NCBI GenBank assembly: GCA_963784575.1
Contig: CAWARU010000001.1
Coordinates: 744,001-808,000, forward strand
Source: CAWARU01 sp963784575
Lineage (GTDB): Bacteria > Pseudomonadota > Gammaproteobacteria > UBA6186 > Azoamicaceae
Length of the DNA stretch: 64,000 bases
Direction: 5' to 3'
The first letter of the stretch is position 1, and each line of letters opens with the position of its first letter. The notes beneath the pieces were generated by a model. It saw nothing but the letters and a program-made list of their open reading frames with translations, ran no database searches and was not told the DNA's origin. Both the position numbers and the translations under genes were made by a program. Of this stretch, positions 38,167-47,167 are shown one piece after another.

Positions 38167-38214
38167 ATGAGTTATGAAACAAATTTGGCTAAGAGCTCCT
38201 TTGGGAAGTAGATT

Positions 38215-38241
38215 TGGTATAACCACAGGTATAACCAAATT
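38215..38241. repeat. 27-bp island-end repeat, left copy
   Basis: Contains two GGTATAACC units separated by ACA. It lies 58 bp inside the tRNA end and is identical to 48556-48582 near the other end. This fits an integrase arm-binding site. Confidence 0.7.
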
Positions 38242-38433
38242 GACTCCTTTCTACTCTTCAAGATAGCTAGGCTATATATTGTAAAGAGGACAGTTATCGA
38301 GTATTCTGAAAATGACTGAGTGGATCATTTAAATTGCCCACCAGTGTATTAATATTACTCATTACTGATCAAAATAAAAAAATTTAGTAAATTTTGAATC
38401 GAATTATTCACTATACCAAGAGGTAAATATTTT

Positions 38434-39519
38434 ATGTCCATTCCAACATCACGAATGCCTTTAATAAAAGATATCAAAGCTCGAGAATATACAACAATAA
38501 ACATCAAACCATTAACTCAAGTGTTCCTGACCAATGAATTTACAAATAATAGCATCGTACCATTTTTAGATAATCATTCATTATGTCTCTTTTCAAGAAC
38601 TTGCAAGACCTACCGTAATTTAGCAACATTAAGTAGGGTTAAGGCCCTGCTCTACTATGTTTTGAATCCGTCTTGGGGAAGCCTAGATAAAATGGAAAAA
38701 CTACTTTCTAATGAAAAATTGCTGAATAAGAAGAGAGCCAAGACAAAACATCAAGCAGAAGCACAATCTATTATTCTTACCCGTGTTAATGGCGCCAAAG
38801 AGCTTTGTATGAGTGAAAATCATGGGTTAATTACCAAAAGATCATGGAATTATAAAATGAGTCCTCTAGAAGCAGCATTCAAGATATGTGGTGATTTTCA
38901 TTTGGTGCAACTACTACTTAATCATGTTCCGCATAATCAAAAACCTTTGGCTTTAGAACAACTTCAAAATGTGAAGGCGGAATGTTCTCCACGAGTGCCT
39001 GGTAATTACCTATATGATTTAACTCTCCTTCATGCAGCGTATACAAAATTTCTCAATATATCCGTCCCTATAGCCGCTACAATAAATTTAACATATCCGA
39101 ATGAACTCCATAGACTCGTTGCCTTTCTTGGAGATGCGCAAAAAAATCAGCCATGGTTTATATTACAATGTCTCAATTATCCTGGCAGACTCTTCCCGGA
39201 TGAAATCTTTCTAAAAGAACCATGCAGAGGTAACATTATTTCCATAGTCGCTTTCGAATCGCTGGGGTCTAGGGCTCAAACGGCGTTATGTAGAGACTTA
39301 ATGTATGGAGACTACTCTAATTATTTTCGCATTCAATTTATGAACAATTGGCATGGGGTTGTAGAAAGTGCTTCGATTGACATTGAGATTTATGAAAACC
39401 TACAAAGGGTAATCATTTCAAAGTTTGACAATCTTATTGAATCATTGGAGAATGAGATAGAGTTAAGTACGAGACCGAGAAAAAGTTTTTTTCAAAACTT
39501 CTGTTGTTCTAGTAGGTGA
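38434..39519 (+). CDS. F-box-like and ankyrin-like protein, 361 aa
   Basis: Residues ~30-75 carry an F-box-like pattern: NNSIVPFLDNHSLCLFSRTCKTYRNLA, with the Leu-rich helix, the acidic/Asn turn and the LFSRTCKTYRNL helix in order. Ankyrin-like helices occur at ~145-170 (SPLEAAFKICGDFHLVQLLLNHV) and ~190-215 (LTLLHAAYTKFLN). The C terminus is charged and ends in a Cys pair (NFCCSSR). AGAGG precedes the ATG. It is the first gene inside the tRNA-Arg island. F-box proteins of Legionella act as host ubiquitin ligase adaptors; for this protein that role is inference. Confidence 0.75.
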   Translation: MSIPTSRMPLIKDIKAREYTTINIKPLTQVFLTNEFTNNSIVPFLDNHSLCLFSRTCKTYRNLATLSRVKALLYYVLNPSWGSLDKMEKLLSNEKLLNKKRAKTKHQAEAQSIILTRVNGAKELCMSENHGLITKRSWNYKMSPLEAAFKICGDFHLVQLLLNHVPHNQKPLALEQLQNVKAECSPRVPGNYLYDLTLLHAAYTKFLNISVPIAATINLTYPNELHRLVAFLGDAQKNQPWFILQCLNYPGRLFPDEIFLKEPCRGNIISIVAFESLGSRAQTALCRDLMYGDYSNYFRIQFMNNWHGVVESASIDIEIYENLQRVIISKFDNLIESLENEIELSTRPRKSFFQNFCCSSR

Positions 39520-39540
39520 TGAGATTACTACGGAGAATTA

Positions 39541-39615
39541 GGGGTCAGGGCCAAGCAAGCGACAAGAACTTTGAAAACCTAAAGAGACATTTGTCGCTTG
39601 CTTGGCCCTGACCCC
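39541..39615. repeat. Palindromic repeat, GGGGTCAGGG family, copy 1
   Basis: 24-bp perfect inverted arms (39541-39564 and 39592-39615, beginning GGGGTCAGGGCCAAGCAAGC) around a 27-bp centre. The same element lies in the opposite orientation at 41613-41682, and compact forms occur at 52217-52269 and 54744-54796. Small size and long perfect arms fit a non-autonomous REP/MITE-like element. Confidence 0.9.
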
Positions 39616-39713
39616 AATGGCCGAGTTTACTCATACAGCATCTTTATTATTGGACAAATTTGTATTCTATTGGACTACATTAGCCCAAAACAAATGGCAA
39701 CTTAATGCATCAT

Positions 39714-40061
39714 TTAAATAAGCACATCTAGGCCTTTATCCTCCACCAGGTTAAGTAATTTTAAAGAAGTGCCTCTCGGGTGCTTATCACCATTTTCCCA
39801 TTGCTTAACTGTCGAAAGACTTGTATTTAAATATTTCGCAAAGACATTTTGGCTAACCTTTGCTCGAAGGCGCATTCGTTTTATTTCTTTAGCTTTGAAG
39901 TCACGAATGGGCGGTAGACATAATGCATCAAATTCACGCATGGTTTGCCCATCAATAACACCTGCATTATAAAGTCCCGTAGCACTTTTATGGACAGATT
40001 CAAGTGGCGTCAAAAATTTATATGGCGCCTTATTTTTTTTCACTGTATTACGTTTACTCAT
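39714..40061 (-). CDS. HigA-like antitoxin (HTH), duplicated copy A
   Basis: A 115-residue protein with a C-terminal XRE-type helix-turn-helix (KAKVSQNVFAKYLNTSLSTVKQWENG). It is identical at the protein level to the copy at 47722-48069. It overlaps the toxin remnant by 8 bp in the usual toxin-first order of HigBA modules. Because its toxin is truncated, this copy would be an orphan antitoxin able to neutralise the intact toxin at 48062-48379. Its promoter, normally ahead of the toxin gene, has been lost, so expression may depend on read-through. Confidence 0.85.
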   Translation of the reverse strand: MSKRNTVKKNKAPYKFLTPLESVHKSATGLYNAGVIDGQTMREFDALCLPPIRDFKAKEIKRMRLRAKVSQNVFAKYLNTSLSTVKQWENGDKHPRGTSLKLLNLVEDKGLDVLI

Positions 40062-40249
40062 ATATCACCTCAATTAACTCGCCCTTTTTCAACAATCGTT
40101 TCAAAGACAATTCATCCATAACAAGATAAGACTTGGACAACTTTTTAAATGCCTCTTTTTCCATGGAACTAATTTTATCTAGCATATTTTTCGCGTATCC
40201 ATAGAGAAAAATTGCCTTATCTCCTTTCTTATATGCAACTATGTGAAGA
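40054..40249 (-). pseudogene. Truncated RelE/HigB-like toxin, copy A
   Basis: The C-terminal 62 residues (VAYKKGDKAIFLYGYAKNML and onward) match the intact toxin at 48062-48379 with two or three changes. Upstream of VAYKK, at about 40246, the match stops and unrelated sequence leading into the 57-bp palindrome begins. The first ~43 residues, the ribosome site and the promoter are gone. The frame still has an apparent ATG at 40278 inside the palindrome, but a functional product is unlikely. Confidence 0.85.
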
Positions 40250-40254
40250 AACTT

Positions 40255-40311
40255 GTGCCAGGCCTCTGCAATACACATTAAATTTTATTGCGTATTGCAG
40301 AGGCCTGGCAC
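40255..40311. repeat. 57-bp palindrome, intact copy
   Basis: Perfect 20-bp arms GTGCCAGGCCTCTGCAATAC and its complement, with a 17-bp AT-rich centre. A second copy (43543-43594 plus 45058-45062) is split by an IS element. It resembles a REP element and marks the break in toxin copy A. Confidence 0.9.
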
Positions 40312-41604
40312 CCATTTTCCTTTATCGATCCTTTAAAAAAATGGTATAATTACACGGCTGTCAATAATTATAGAGACGAAGGCGATAATGACAAACGTTT
40401 ATTTTTTGAAGAAAGTCTTGGCTTCTTCAAAGAACCAGACACCATCTTCGAAAAAATGATGAAGCCCCCCATCAGTATGACTATCGCTTTGGGTTTGTTT
40501 ATGTACAATTTCTTGAAAGGAACAAGAATATTTTCTAAAAAAGATAATTTAAATGAAATCCCTTTGGGTCGAATCGCAAGAACTCTAGGCTTTCTCTTAT
40601 TATCTGAATCTGCATTAATTAAACATGATAAGCTATTTGCTGCCAGTTATTTGAGTAACGTCTTTGAACCTGAAAACACAAATTCTAACATGCAAACATT
40701 GGCCCTCCAGGAATATGCACAAATGATGGCGGCAGGCATCGATCATAGCGAAGCGTTGCTAAAAATTGGTTTTATAATGGAGTATACTAAGGGTGTTATG
40801 AGAGATCAAGCCGAGCGTTTGCATTCAGAGAAAAGAGTCTGGTTACAATATGCTAAAATGTTTAAATTTTTTAGTTTACTTCTATTTGCAGGCAGCATTG
40901 TCGATACCTATCATCTTTATCAAAAGAAACGATCTGAAAATCCTTTACAGACAAGAATGGAGGCGGTAAAACGTTCTTTATTTGAAAGACCCTCCCATGG
41001 GCCCTATCATGCACTTCAAGCTTATTTACCTCAACCAAAGTCTTCAGCCATAAAGGAATTTCCAGAAGAAAAAATCAATGAAGAAGCCAGGCGTCAGAAA
41101 CAAGAGGAAAAAAAAGCAAGAGCTGAACGTAAAGATCAACGTGAGAAGAAAGAAAAAGAGGACCAGAAAGCATTAGAAGCAAGACAAAAAGCAGACAATG
41201 AAGCCAAAATAAAAAAAGAGCATGCTTCTATGGTTTTAAAAAACATAAGGGGCCTTAATGCGAAAACCAAATCCAAATTAAGTGATATCCTTAAAAAAGG
41301 AGAGCACCCTAATATAGACAGTGATGATTTTGAAGCCGTATTTGGAAAGCCTGATAAACATCCTAATATACCGCCTTTTAAATTAACAAGTTCTTCAGAT
41401 GGAACACTAATTCAATTTAACGAGGAAGTCATCGATGGTTATCATAGACAACACGGCAAACAAATTCATGAACGAACCTTTAATAATATTCGGGAAAAAT
41501 TTGAATCCCTAGATATTACAGCCGAGACGGTTAATGAACTGAGTCCAAAAAATGGTACTGACTTTGGATCGGCAGTTTTTAATACTAAAAAAAGTAAACT
41601 TTGA
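40288..41604 (+). CDS. Hypothetical membrane/coiled-coil protein, 438 aa or shorter; 5' end in a palindrome
   Basis: The frame opens with TTG inside the 57-bp palindrome, so its first ~8 residues (RIAEAWHP) are repeat-encoded. The next in-frame Met residues are at 57-58 (from 40456). I suspect that the native 5' end was lost by repeat insertion or rearrangement. Two hydrophobic segments lie at ~62-78 and ~193-208. A Lys/Glu/Arg-rich coiled coil (~250-310, RRQKQEEKKARAERKDQREK) leads to a ~110-residue C-terminal domain of unknown type (GLNAKTKSKLSDILKKGEHP). The whole unit is bracketed by inverted copies of the GGGGTCAGGG repeat. No family recognised. Confidence 0.6.
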   Translation: MRIAEAWHPFSFIDPLKKWYNYTAVNNYRDEGDNDKRLFFEESLGFFKEPDTIFEKMMKPPISMTIALGLFMYNFLKGTRIFSKKDNLNEIPLGRIARTLGFLLLSESALIKHDKLFAASYLSNVFEPENTNSNMQTLALQEYAQMMAAGIDHSEALLKIGFIMEYTKGVMRDQAERLHSEKRVWLQYAKMFKFFSLLLFAGSIVDTYHLYQKKRSENPLQTRMEAVKRSLFERPSHGPYHALQAYLPQPKSSAIKEFPEEKINEEARRQKQEEKKARAERKDQREKKEKEDQKALEARQKADNEAKIKKEHASMVLKNIRGLNAKTKSKLSDILKKGEHPNIDSDDFEAVFGKPDKHPNIPPFKLTSSSDGTLIQFNEEVIDGYHRQHGKQIHERTFNNIREKFESLDITAETVNELSPKNGTDFGSAVFNTKKSKL

Positions 41605-41612
41605 GTGCCATT

Positions 41613-41682
41613 GGGGTCAGGGCCAAGCAAGCGACAAATGTCTCTTTAGGTTTTCAAAGTTCTTGTCGCTTGCCCTGACCCC
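41613..41682. repeat. Palindromic repeat, GGGGTCAGGG family, copy 2 (inverted)
   Basis: The same element as at 39541-39615 but with the centre reverse-complemented, and five bases missing from the right arm. Copies 1 and 2 form an inverted pair around the toxin-antitoxin copy A and the coiled-coil gene. Confidence 0.9.
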
Positions 41683-41741
41683 AATGACCCATCGACGGTT
41701 TGATCCGTAAAGGCAACCGCTTAGCCTCAAAATTCATCGCG

Positions 41742-43349
41742 TTATCTGAATACCCTTTTTAAGACCTTACTCCCAAGATCTTTGATTTGTTCGATTTTAC
41801 TTACTTGATTGATAACGGGTTCAAAAGCGTATTCTGCTATTAGATTCACAATTTTTGTGTCTTTGATACTCATATGCGGGGTGATTTGCGTCTCTTTTGC
41901 AGGATTTGGGGAAGTTGTGGTTGAAACGGTAAGTATCGCGGAAGCGGTTGTAGCTTTGGAGATTACGGAAAAAGTTAAAAGAGGAGAGGATAGACCCTCT
42001 TTGATAGCCTCTCGAAATTTGAAAAGCGGCGCATAGAATTTAATTTTATCTTGTGCATATTTGTCATCTTTAGCCTTATGATAAAATTGAAGAGCCGATT
42101 CCAAACGCAATACAATACTTTGGTCAATACCAGAAACATTTTTTTCAAGCGCATACGCATATATAACAGAACTGTTCGGATTTCCTTTCTCTGCAAGTTG
42201 TTTTTGATCCTTTAGAAATTCTTCAAGGTTTAAAAGTGGCAGTTGTCCTGCTTCATAGCCGTGACGATAAACAAAAAACAAATCCCACAGACATTTTCCA
42301 TCCTTATCTAGCATTTGAGCTTTTTCATAGTAATCACAAGCTGTTTTATAATTTTGAGTAACCCCAAGCCCTAAATGATAGCAAAATCCCAAATTTTTTA
42401 AAAGTTCAAGCCTTCTCTGGCCGAGATCATCTTTGATTGTTTCTAGTTCAGTTTGAAAAAGAGTAACTGCATTTTCAAGTTTTGGTTCACATTCACATTC
42501 ACCTGGTATAATTTGTCGATTAAGAAAATGAACTCCAGCACGCTGCAAAGCTTGACAAATTAATTTAGCACGTATCATATCGTGCCACTCTTCAGAATAC
42601 ACATAGTGCCTTTTAAGCCAGAATAGAGTGAGTCGGTCTTTCCGTGTCTCGACTGATCTTATTAACCATTCAAAACTCTCTTTCAAATCTTCAAGAACAC
42701 CAGAACCTTCGCAGAACATACTAGAAAGATTGTATAATGCATAATGATTTCCTTGAGCTGCAGCTTTCTTCGTCCACTCTATTGCCTCTTTTGGATTTTT
42801 TGGAAATAAACGTCCATACCTAAGAAATTCTCCAAGGATTGTTTGTCCATCTGCGCAACCTTTTTCTGCAGAATCTCGAATCAATGTCATAATTTGTCCT
42901 TTTTGTGATATCCTTTTAGAGTAACTACTATCCCATAATAAATATCCAAGTAAAGCTTGCGCTTTTACCAATCCTTGATCAACTGCTTTCTGAATCCATT
43001 TTATAGATTCTATGAAATCATATCTCCCATGAAAATCTGGAAGAAGAATGATTCCAAAAACTAATTGAGAAAGTGCATCACCATGCTCTGCGGTCACTTT
43101 AAACCACTGCCGGGCCTCAACAATATGTTTTGGTGCATTCTGATCTTTTCCTTTTGAAAGCAATTCTCCAAGTAAAAGTAAATTCAATAACTCACCTTGC
43201 TCCGCTACTTTTCGATATTCCTCTATTGTTCGACAATACTCTGGAGTTTTTGACTGTTCAACAAATTCATTTTTTGCTTTGATTAAAACTTGAGCTGCAA
43301 TTTGCCGGTGTTCTTTTTCTGTATAAAGTTTGCTGATAGTAGTACTCAT
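41742..43349 (-). CDS. Sel1-like repeat protein, 535 aa
   Basis: Multiple Sel1/TPR-like units are visible across ~35-400, for example ARQWFKVTAEHGDALSQLVF, SIKWIQKAVDQGLVKAQALL, AIEWTKKAAAQGNHYALYNL and ACDYYEKAQMLDKDGKCLW. The C-terminal ~80 residues are Thr/Ser-rich, then DTKIVNLIAEYAF, a motif also echoed in neighbouring ankyrin proteins (IVNIIAGYEM). No signal peptide is present, unlike periplasmic Sel1 proteins such as LpnE, so a cytosolic or translocated role is possible. It lies within the tRNA-Arg island. Confidence 0.88.
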   Translation of the reverse strand: MSTTISKLYTEKEHRQIAAQVLIKAKNEFVEQSKTPEYCRTIEEYRKVAEQGELLNLLLLGELLSKGKDQNAPKHIVEARQWFKVTAEHGDALSQLVFGIILLPDFHGRYDFIESIKWIQKAVDQGLVKAQALLGYLLWDSSYSKRISQKGQIMTLIRDSAEKGCADGQTILGEFLRYGRLFPKNPKEAIEWTKKAAAQGNHYALYNLSSMFCEGSGVLEDLKESFEWLIRSVETRKDRLTLFWLKRHYVYSEEWHDMIRAKLICQALQRAGVHFLNRQIIPGECECEPKLENAVTLFQTELETIKDDLGQRRLELLKNLGFCYHLGLGVTQNYKTACDYYEKAQMLDKDGKCLWDLFFVYRHGYEAGQLPLLNLEEFLKDQKQLAEKGNPNSSVIYAYALEKNVSGIDQSIVLRLESALQFYHKAKDDKYAQDKIKFYAPLFKFREAIKEGLSSPLLTFSVISKATTASAILTVSTTTSPNPAKETQITPHMSIKDTKIVNLIAEYAFEPVINQVSKIEQIKDLGSKVLKRVFR

Positions 43350-43542
43350 GATTACGCCCCGAGTTATTTGGCTAGTATAAAATGTTTTAAAACCTTAAAT
43401 ATAATCCCTAATTTATGATCTATCTTAGGTATTATACTTACAACGAATGCCTTTGGCCATGATTCTATTCTTTTAATCAATATTTTTTTGAATATTATTT
43501 TAATTTTTATTTCAATCTCGCATATGCAAGCATCAGAAACTC

Positions 43543-43594
43543 GTGCCGGGCCTCTGCAATACACATTAAATTTTATTGCGTATTGCAGAGGCCT
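43543..43594. repeat. 57-bp palindrome, copy split by the IS element (left part)
   Basis: 52 bases matching 40255-40306 with one change (GTGCCGGG for GTGCCAGG). The remaining five bases (GGCAC) continue at 45058-45062 after the IS. Confidence 0.9.
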
Positions 43595-43684
43595 AATGGT
43601 ATGGAACCCATCCCCCTTTAAATCCGGCTTCAAAAGAGCCAAAATGGTTACGATATATACCATTTAAAAAAGGAGGAGGATCCA

Positions 43685-44707
43685 ATGGAAAATATTACCT
43701 TATTAGGCATTGATATTGCAAAGAATATATTTCAATTGCATGGTGTTGATGCGAAAGGAAGCCCTGTGTTAAGGAAGAAGATAAACCGTTCAAAGCTTTT
43801 GGAAACAATAGTAAATCTACCACCGTGCACTATTGTTATGGAAGCTTGTGGAGGAGCAAATTATTGGAGTAGAAAATTTAAAAATTTAGGTCATTCAGCT
43901 AGACTTATTAGTCCTCAGTTTGTTAAGCCATTTGTTAAAACTAATAAAAATGATAGGAATGATAGCGAGGCTATTTGTGAGGCAGCCTCTCGGCCAAGCA
44001 TGCGGTTTGTCTCTCCTAAATCTGTAGAACAAGAAGACATACAAGCTGTACATAGGGTTAGAAGTCGATTAGTTCAAGAAAGAACTGCATTGATAAATCA
44101 AATAAGAGGATTATTAATAGAATATGGCATTATTATTCCTCAAGGGGTTAACAAAGTTCGAAAAGCAATGCCAGAAATCTTAGAGGATGCTGAGAATGAA
44201 CTTTCTCATTCAGGCCGAGCATTATTTGCAGAACTATATGAAGAGCTTATAGAGAAAGATAAACGAGTTAATAATTACGATAAAAAAATAGAAGCTATTT
44301 TCAAATCGAATGATATGTGCAAAAAAATATCTAAAATTGAAGGAGTGGGTCCCATTAGTGCAACTGCTATTGTTGCGACGATTGGTGATCCAAAAGTTTT
44401 TAAGAATGGTCGTCATTTTGCAGCATTTTTGGGTTTAGTCCCTAGACAATCCTCAAGTGGAAATAAAGAAAGACTGTTAGGAATCAGTAAACGCGGCGAT
44501 GTTTATATTCGAACATTACTAATACACGGAGGGCGTACAGTAGTAAGACATATTGGTGCAAAAAATGAAGACAATAGAAGCAATTGGATAAGAAGTCTGA
44601 AAGAACGTAGAGGAGCCAATAGAGCTGCTGTAGCTATAGCAAATAAAAATGCGAGAATTATATGGGCAATGCTTGCAAAAAATGAAGAGTATCGGAAAGC
44701 GGTTTGA
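43685..44707 (+). CDS. IS110 family transposase
   Basis: A 340-residue DEDD transposase. The N-terminal RuvC-like domain (PF01548) has D9 in LLGIDIAK, E53 in VMEACGGANYW, and the DRNDSEA pair near 98-105. The C-terminal transposase_20 domain (PF02371) has KIEGVGPISATAIV and the catalytic Ser region in RQSSSGNKERLLGISKRG. The frame is intact, with AGGAGGA just upstream, so the element may be active. It recombines DNA guided by a bridge RNA coded by the element. Confidence 0.95.
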   Translation: MENITLLGIDIAKNIFQLHGVDAKGSPVLRKKINRSKLLETIVNLPPCTIVMEACGGANYWSRKFKNLGHSARLISPQFVKPFVKTNKNDRNDSEAICEAASRPSMRFVSPKSVEQEDIQAVHRVRSRLVQERTALINQIRGLLIEYGIIIPQGVNKVRKAMPEILEDAENELSHSGRALFAELYEELIEKDKRVNNYDKKIEAIFKSNDMCKKISKIEGVGPISATAIVATIGDPKVFKNGRHFAAFLGLVPRQSSSGNKERLLGISKRGDVYIRTLLIHGGRTVVRHIGAKNEDNRSNWIRSLKERRGANRAAVAIANKNARIIWAMLAKNEEYRKAV

Positions 44708-45057
44708 TAGATATTAAGTGTTATTGGAGTGAGTCAATTACGCACCATGTTAAGACTACTGTTTTTTATTGGTGTATCAGATGGTGCGTGGGTTCTGAGG
44801 GCGACGCAAAAATTGCGTCGTCCTCGAACCTTATTTAAACGAGTTGCGAGGGATAAATTTCTTAATGGCAAGATAGGTGAGACCGGCCCTATCAAAACCT
44901 GCGGGTGCCAATGGCTATAATAAGCCGACGGCCTGATGAGGAGAAAGGGCGCGAATATCATTAGGGCCAGGCATTTTGCCTAAGGCCGAATACATGACAG
45001 CACTCATTTTATTGTCACCAGGAAATTATCCTTTACAAACGGGACGGGTCCATACAT
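44708..45057 (+). ncRNA. 3' non-coding region of the IS, candidate bridge RNA
   Basis: This 350-bp region has no convincing gene and contains several self-complementary stretches, for example ACGCACCATG paired with CATGGTGCGT-like sequence near 44738-44792, and GACGCAAAAATTGCGTC at 44802-44818. In IS1111-type elements the guide RNA is coded here. The exact transcript cannot be defined by eye. Confidence 0.5.
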
Positions 45058-45241
45058 GGCACCCATTTTCCTCAAAAATGTGCGTAATTACAACAAAAAA
45101 TTGCGAGGATTTGGGTTCATTTTCTTATTTGGTGAGTTCACTTTCGTATAAATTCATGATAAAATAAACCCCTTAAAAATAAAAATTTACAATTTCGATT
45201 ATATTTTATTATTTGTATATTCAAAAATTCTGGAGTTAAAA

Positions 45242-46582
45242 ATGGCTATTACAGATCTTCAATTTCATTCTTCGGTTAAAGCCGAACCAGAGCTTCGTCA
45301 TCTCACTCAAGATGTCTCATCTCAAAAAAAATCATTAAAATTAAGAACAAATCGCTTGTCTTGGAGAGCGCTAGCATTATGTCCGGACGAAGCATCAAAA
45401 AAACACATTGAGCAAGATATAAATTACCCTATAAATAAAGTGACTAATGAAACTATTCTTGTCCTGGCATGTTCAAAAGGAGATTTGAAAGTTATTAATG
45501 AATTGCTTGAAAAGGGCGCTAATCCGAATATTAGATATTTTGATAGAGCATTATTTGAAAGATATGGAGAAAAGTTTGGACGAAGAAGAGAAGATGATTG
45601 GGCGTCATTCGATGATCCGATTACAGGCAGAAGATATTACAAAGATTCAGAGGATTGTCAAAATCCGCGATTCCTAACAACCCCTTTAATGAAAGCGATG
45701 ACTAGAAATGACGGGATCGGTTCCTTAGTCATTGATGCGCTTCTGAAAAGTTCAATAGTCAAGACTGATCTGAATTTAAGTTGTTGGTTAGAAGTTGATG
45801 ATATTTATAATAATTGTACGCCGCTTATAGCTGCGGTTTGTTGGCAAAATGCCGGCTTGGTTGCTAAGTTACTGGCTTTTGGTGCCGACATGAGATCCGT
45901 GTCCATCGTTCATTTGAAGAAATCTCATTATCAATTGACAGAGTATCGAAGTGCATTTGATGTTGCTATAACATTCTCAAAAAAAGTTCCTGATCTTAAG
46001 GATCTTGATGCAAATCCGACTATCAAGATCTTGATGAAAGAAATTTATTCAAAACATTCCGTTTCTGGTCGAATTTTCGAAGTCATGAAATATATTCATG
46101 CCTCAAGAGACATTGTTAATATAATTGCAGGATATGAAATGCCCGATGAGGATGTTTCCATAATGCTACCGCGATATTCAGGAAATCAGCGAGGACAACA
46201 CTTTTGGGAAAATATCATGGAATTGGCAAGAATAAATCATATGGAAATCGAATCTGAACAAGAAAAAACAGAAAAGCGAATTTTACAAAACCAAAGCCCG
46301 AGATTCGAAGCTTTAGTGACGAGATTTGAAGCTGCGGCTTCCTCGTTTGAAAAGCAGAAAGAGGAGCAGGATGAACGAAATAAAACACTGGAAAAACTCG
46401 TCAAGGAGCAGGATCTACAGAATAAAGCACTGGAAAGGATCGTAAAAGATCAAGAGTCGCAAATTAAAATGTTGACCAAAATGTTAGAAAAGTTTGTCAC
46501 TGGATTGAAATTACAGGTTGATTCAGAGTCAGAACAAACCATGACTTCATTACAGAGAAGTACAGTCAGTCCAGAAATATAA
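45242..46582 (+). CDS. Ankyrin-repeat protein with C-terminal coiled coil, 446 aa
   Basis: Ankyrin units at ~73-100 (ETILVLACSKGDLKVINELLEKGANPNI), ~145-185 and ~195-220 (CTPLIAAVCWQNAGLVAKLLAFGADM). An F-box-like or helix motif follows at ~275-300 (RIFEVMKYIHASRDIVNIIAGYEMP). Residues ~345-430 are a long heptad-rich coiled coil (EKQKEEQDERNKTLEKLVKE). GGAG lies 7 bases before the ATG. Inside the tRNA-Arg island, just after the IS element. An effector role is likely by analogy but not shown. Confidence 0.85.
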   Translation: MAITDLQFHSSVKAEPELRHLTQDVSSQKKSLKLRTNRLSWRALALCPDEASKKHIEQDINYPINKVTNETILVLACSKGDLKVINELLEKGANPNIRYFDRALFERYGEKFGRRREDDWASFDDPITGRRYYKDSEDCQNPRFLTTPLMKAMTRNDGIGSLVIDALLKSSIVKTDLNLSCWLEVDDIYNNCTPLIAAVCWQNAGLVAKLLAFGADMRSVSIVHLKKSHYQLTEYRSAFDVAITFSKKVPDLKDLDANPTIKILMKEIYSKHSVSGRIFEVMKYIHASRDIVNIIAGYEMPDEDVSIMLPRYSGNQRGQHFWENIMELARINHMEIESEQEKTEKRILQNQSPRFEALVTRFEAAASSFEKQKEEQDERNKTLEKLVKEQDLQNKALERIVKDQESQIKMLTKMLEKFVTGLKLQVDSESEQTMTSLQRSTVSPEI

Positions 46583-46641
46583 AAAGAGTTGACTGGATCA
46601 AGCCCATAAATATAAGTCTCATAAAAAATTTGGAGAAAAGA

Positions 46642-46710
46642 AATGTCTACACTAGCCCCTAGATTCCATGACTTTACTGCACCTGCTGTTGAAGTCACGT
46701 CTTGGTGGTA
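46642..46710 (+). pseudogene. Start of a truncated gene cut by toxin-antitoxin remnant B
   Basis: A strong ribosome site (GGAGAAAAG) is followed by ATG and 22 codons (MSTLAPRFHDFTAPAVEVTS), ending in TAG exactly where antitoxin remnant B begins. It reads like the 5' end of a gene whose remainder was replaced. Short, so confidence is limited. Confidence 0.4.
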
Positions 46711-47015
46711 GACACAATGCATCAGATTCACGCATGGTTTGCCCATCAATAACATCTGCATTATAAAGTCCCGTAGCACTTTTATGGACATTCAAATGGC
46801 GTCAAAAATTTATATGGCGCCTTATTTTTTTCACTGTATTACGTTTACTCTTGCATTATGCAAACCACTTTCTATCTATTTTACGATTTGGATTATTTAT
46901 TGATCCGTTAATCTCTCGTGTTCTGCACAATAGTGTAAATCCGCGGTCTTAAAAAACTTCATACCTTCCTAATGATGAATAGTATCACTAAGTGTTTTGT
47001 TTTCAAGATTTAGTC
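46707..47015 (-). pseudogene. HigBA toxin-antitoxin remnant, copy B
   Basis: 46707-46855 matches the N-terminal half of the antitoxin gene (compare 47920-48069) with several substitutions and small indels. It is followed directly, at about 46853, by the 5' end and upstream region of the toxin gene (compare 48325-48480). Most of the toxin gene and the 3' half of the antitoxin gene are deleted. It is the most diverged of three copies, hence probably the oldest. Confidence 0.85.
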
Positions 47016-47167
47016 ACCCAACCCATCTCCTAGCCACTCCGTGGAAAGTTGCGCGATACTGTCAAAAGTTGCGTAATAGGACTTGCGCGCAACTTTTTAT
47101 TGCGCGATACAACTGTAGATCATTAAGATGACATACACCCATTTAGCAATCAAAGAGGTATATTTTA

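Larger units (their letters stand above)
43595..45057 (+). mobile_element. IS110-family (IS1111-group-like) insertion sequence, 1,463 bp
   Basis: Ends are set by the split palindrome: bases before 43595 and after 45057 join to give the uninterrupted copy seen at 40255-40325 (shared T at the boundary, so plus or minus one base). Imperfect subterminal inverted repeats read TATGGAACCCATCCC (43600-43614) and, reversed, TATGGACCCGTCCC (45054-45041). There are 90 bp before and 350 bp after the transposase gene. The long 3' non-coding part is the place of the bridge RNA in the IS1111 group. No target duplication is seen, as expected for IS110 elements. Confidence 0.9.

Noticed and set aside
43364..43663. 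A 99-codon minus-strand frame upstream of the IS transposase
   Set aside because: It runs across the palindrome and the left end of the IS, so it is made of joined repeat pieces. There is no ribosome site and the composition is not protein-like.
44729..45167. Short plus- and minus-strand frames in the 3' part of the IS element
   Set aside because: They lie in the structured non-coding end of an IS110-type element, overlap each other and lack ribosome sites.
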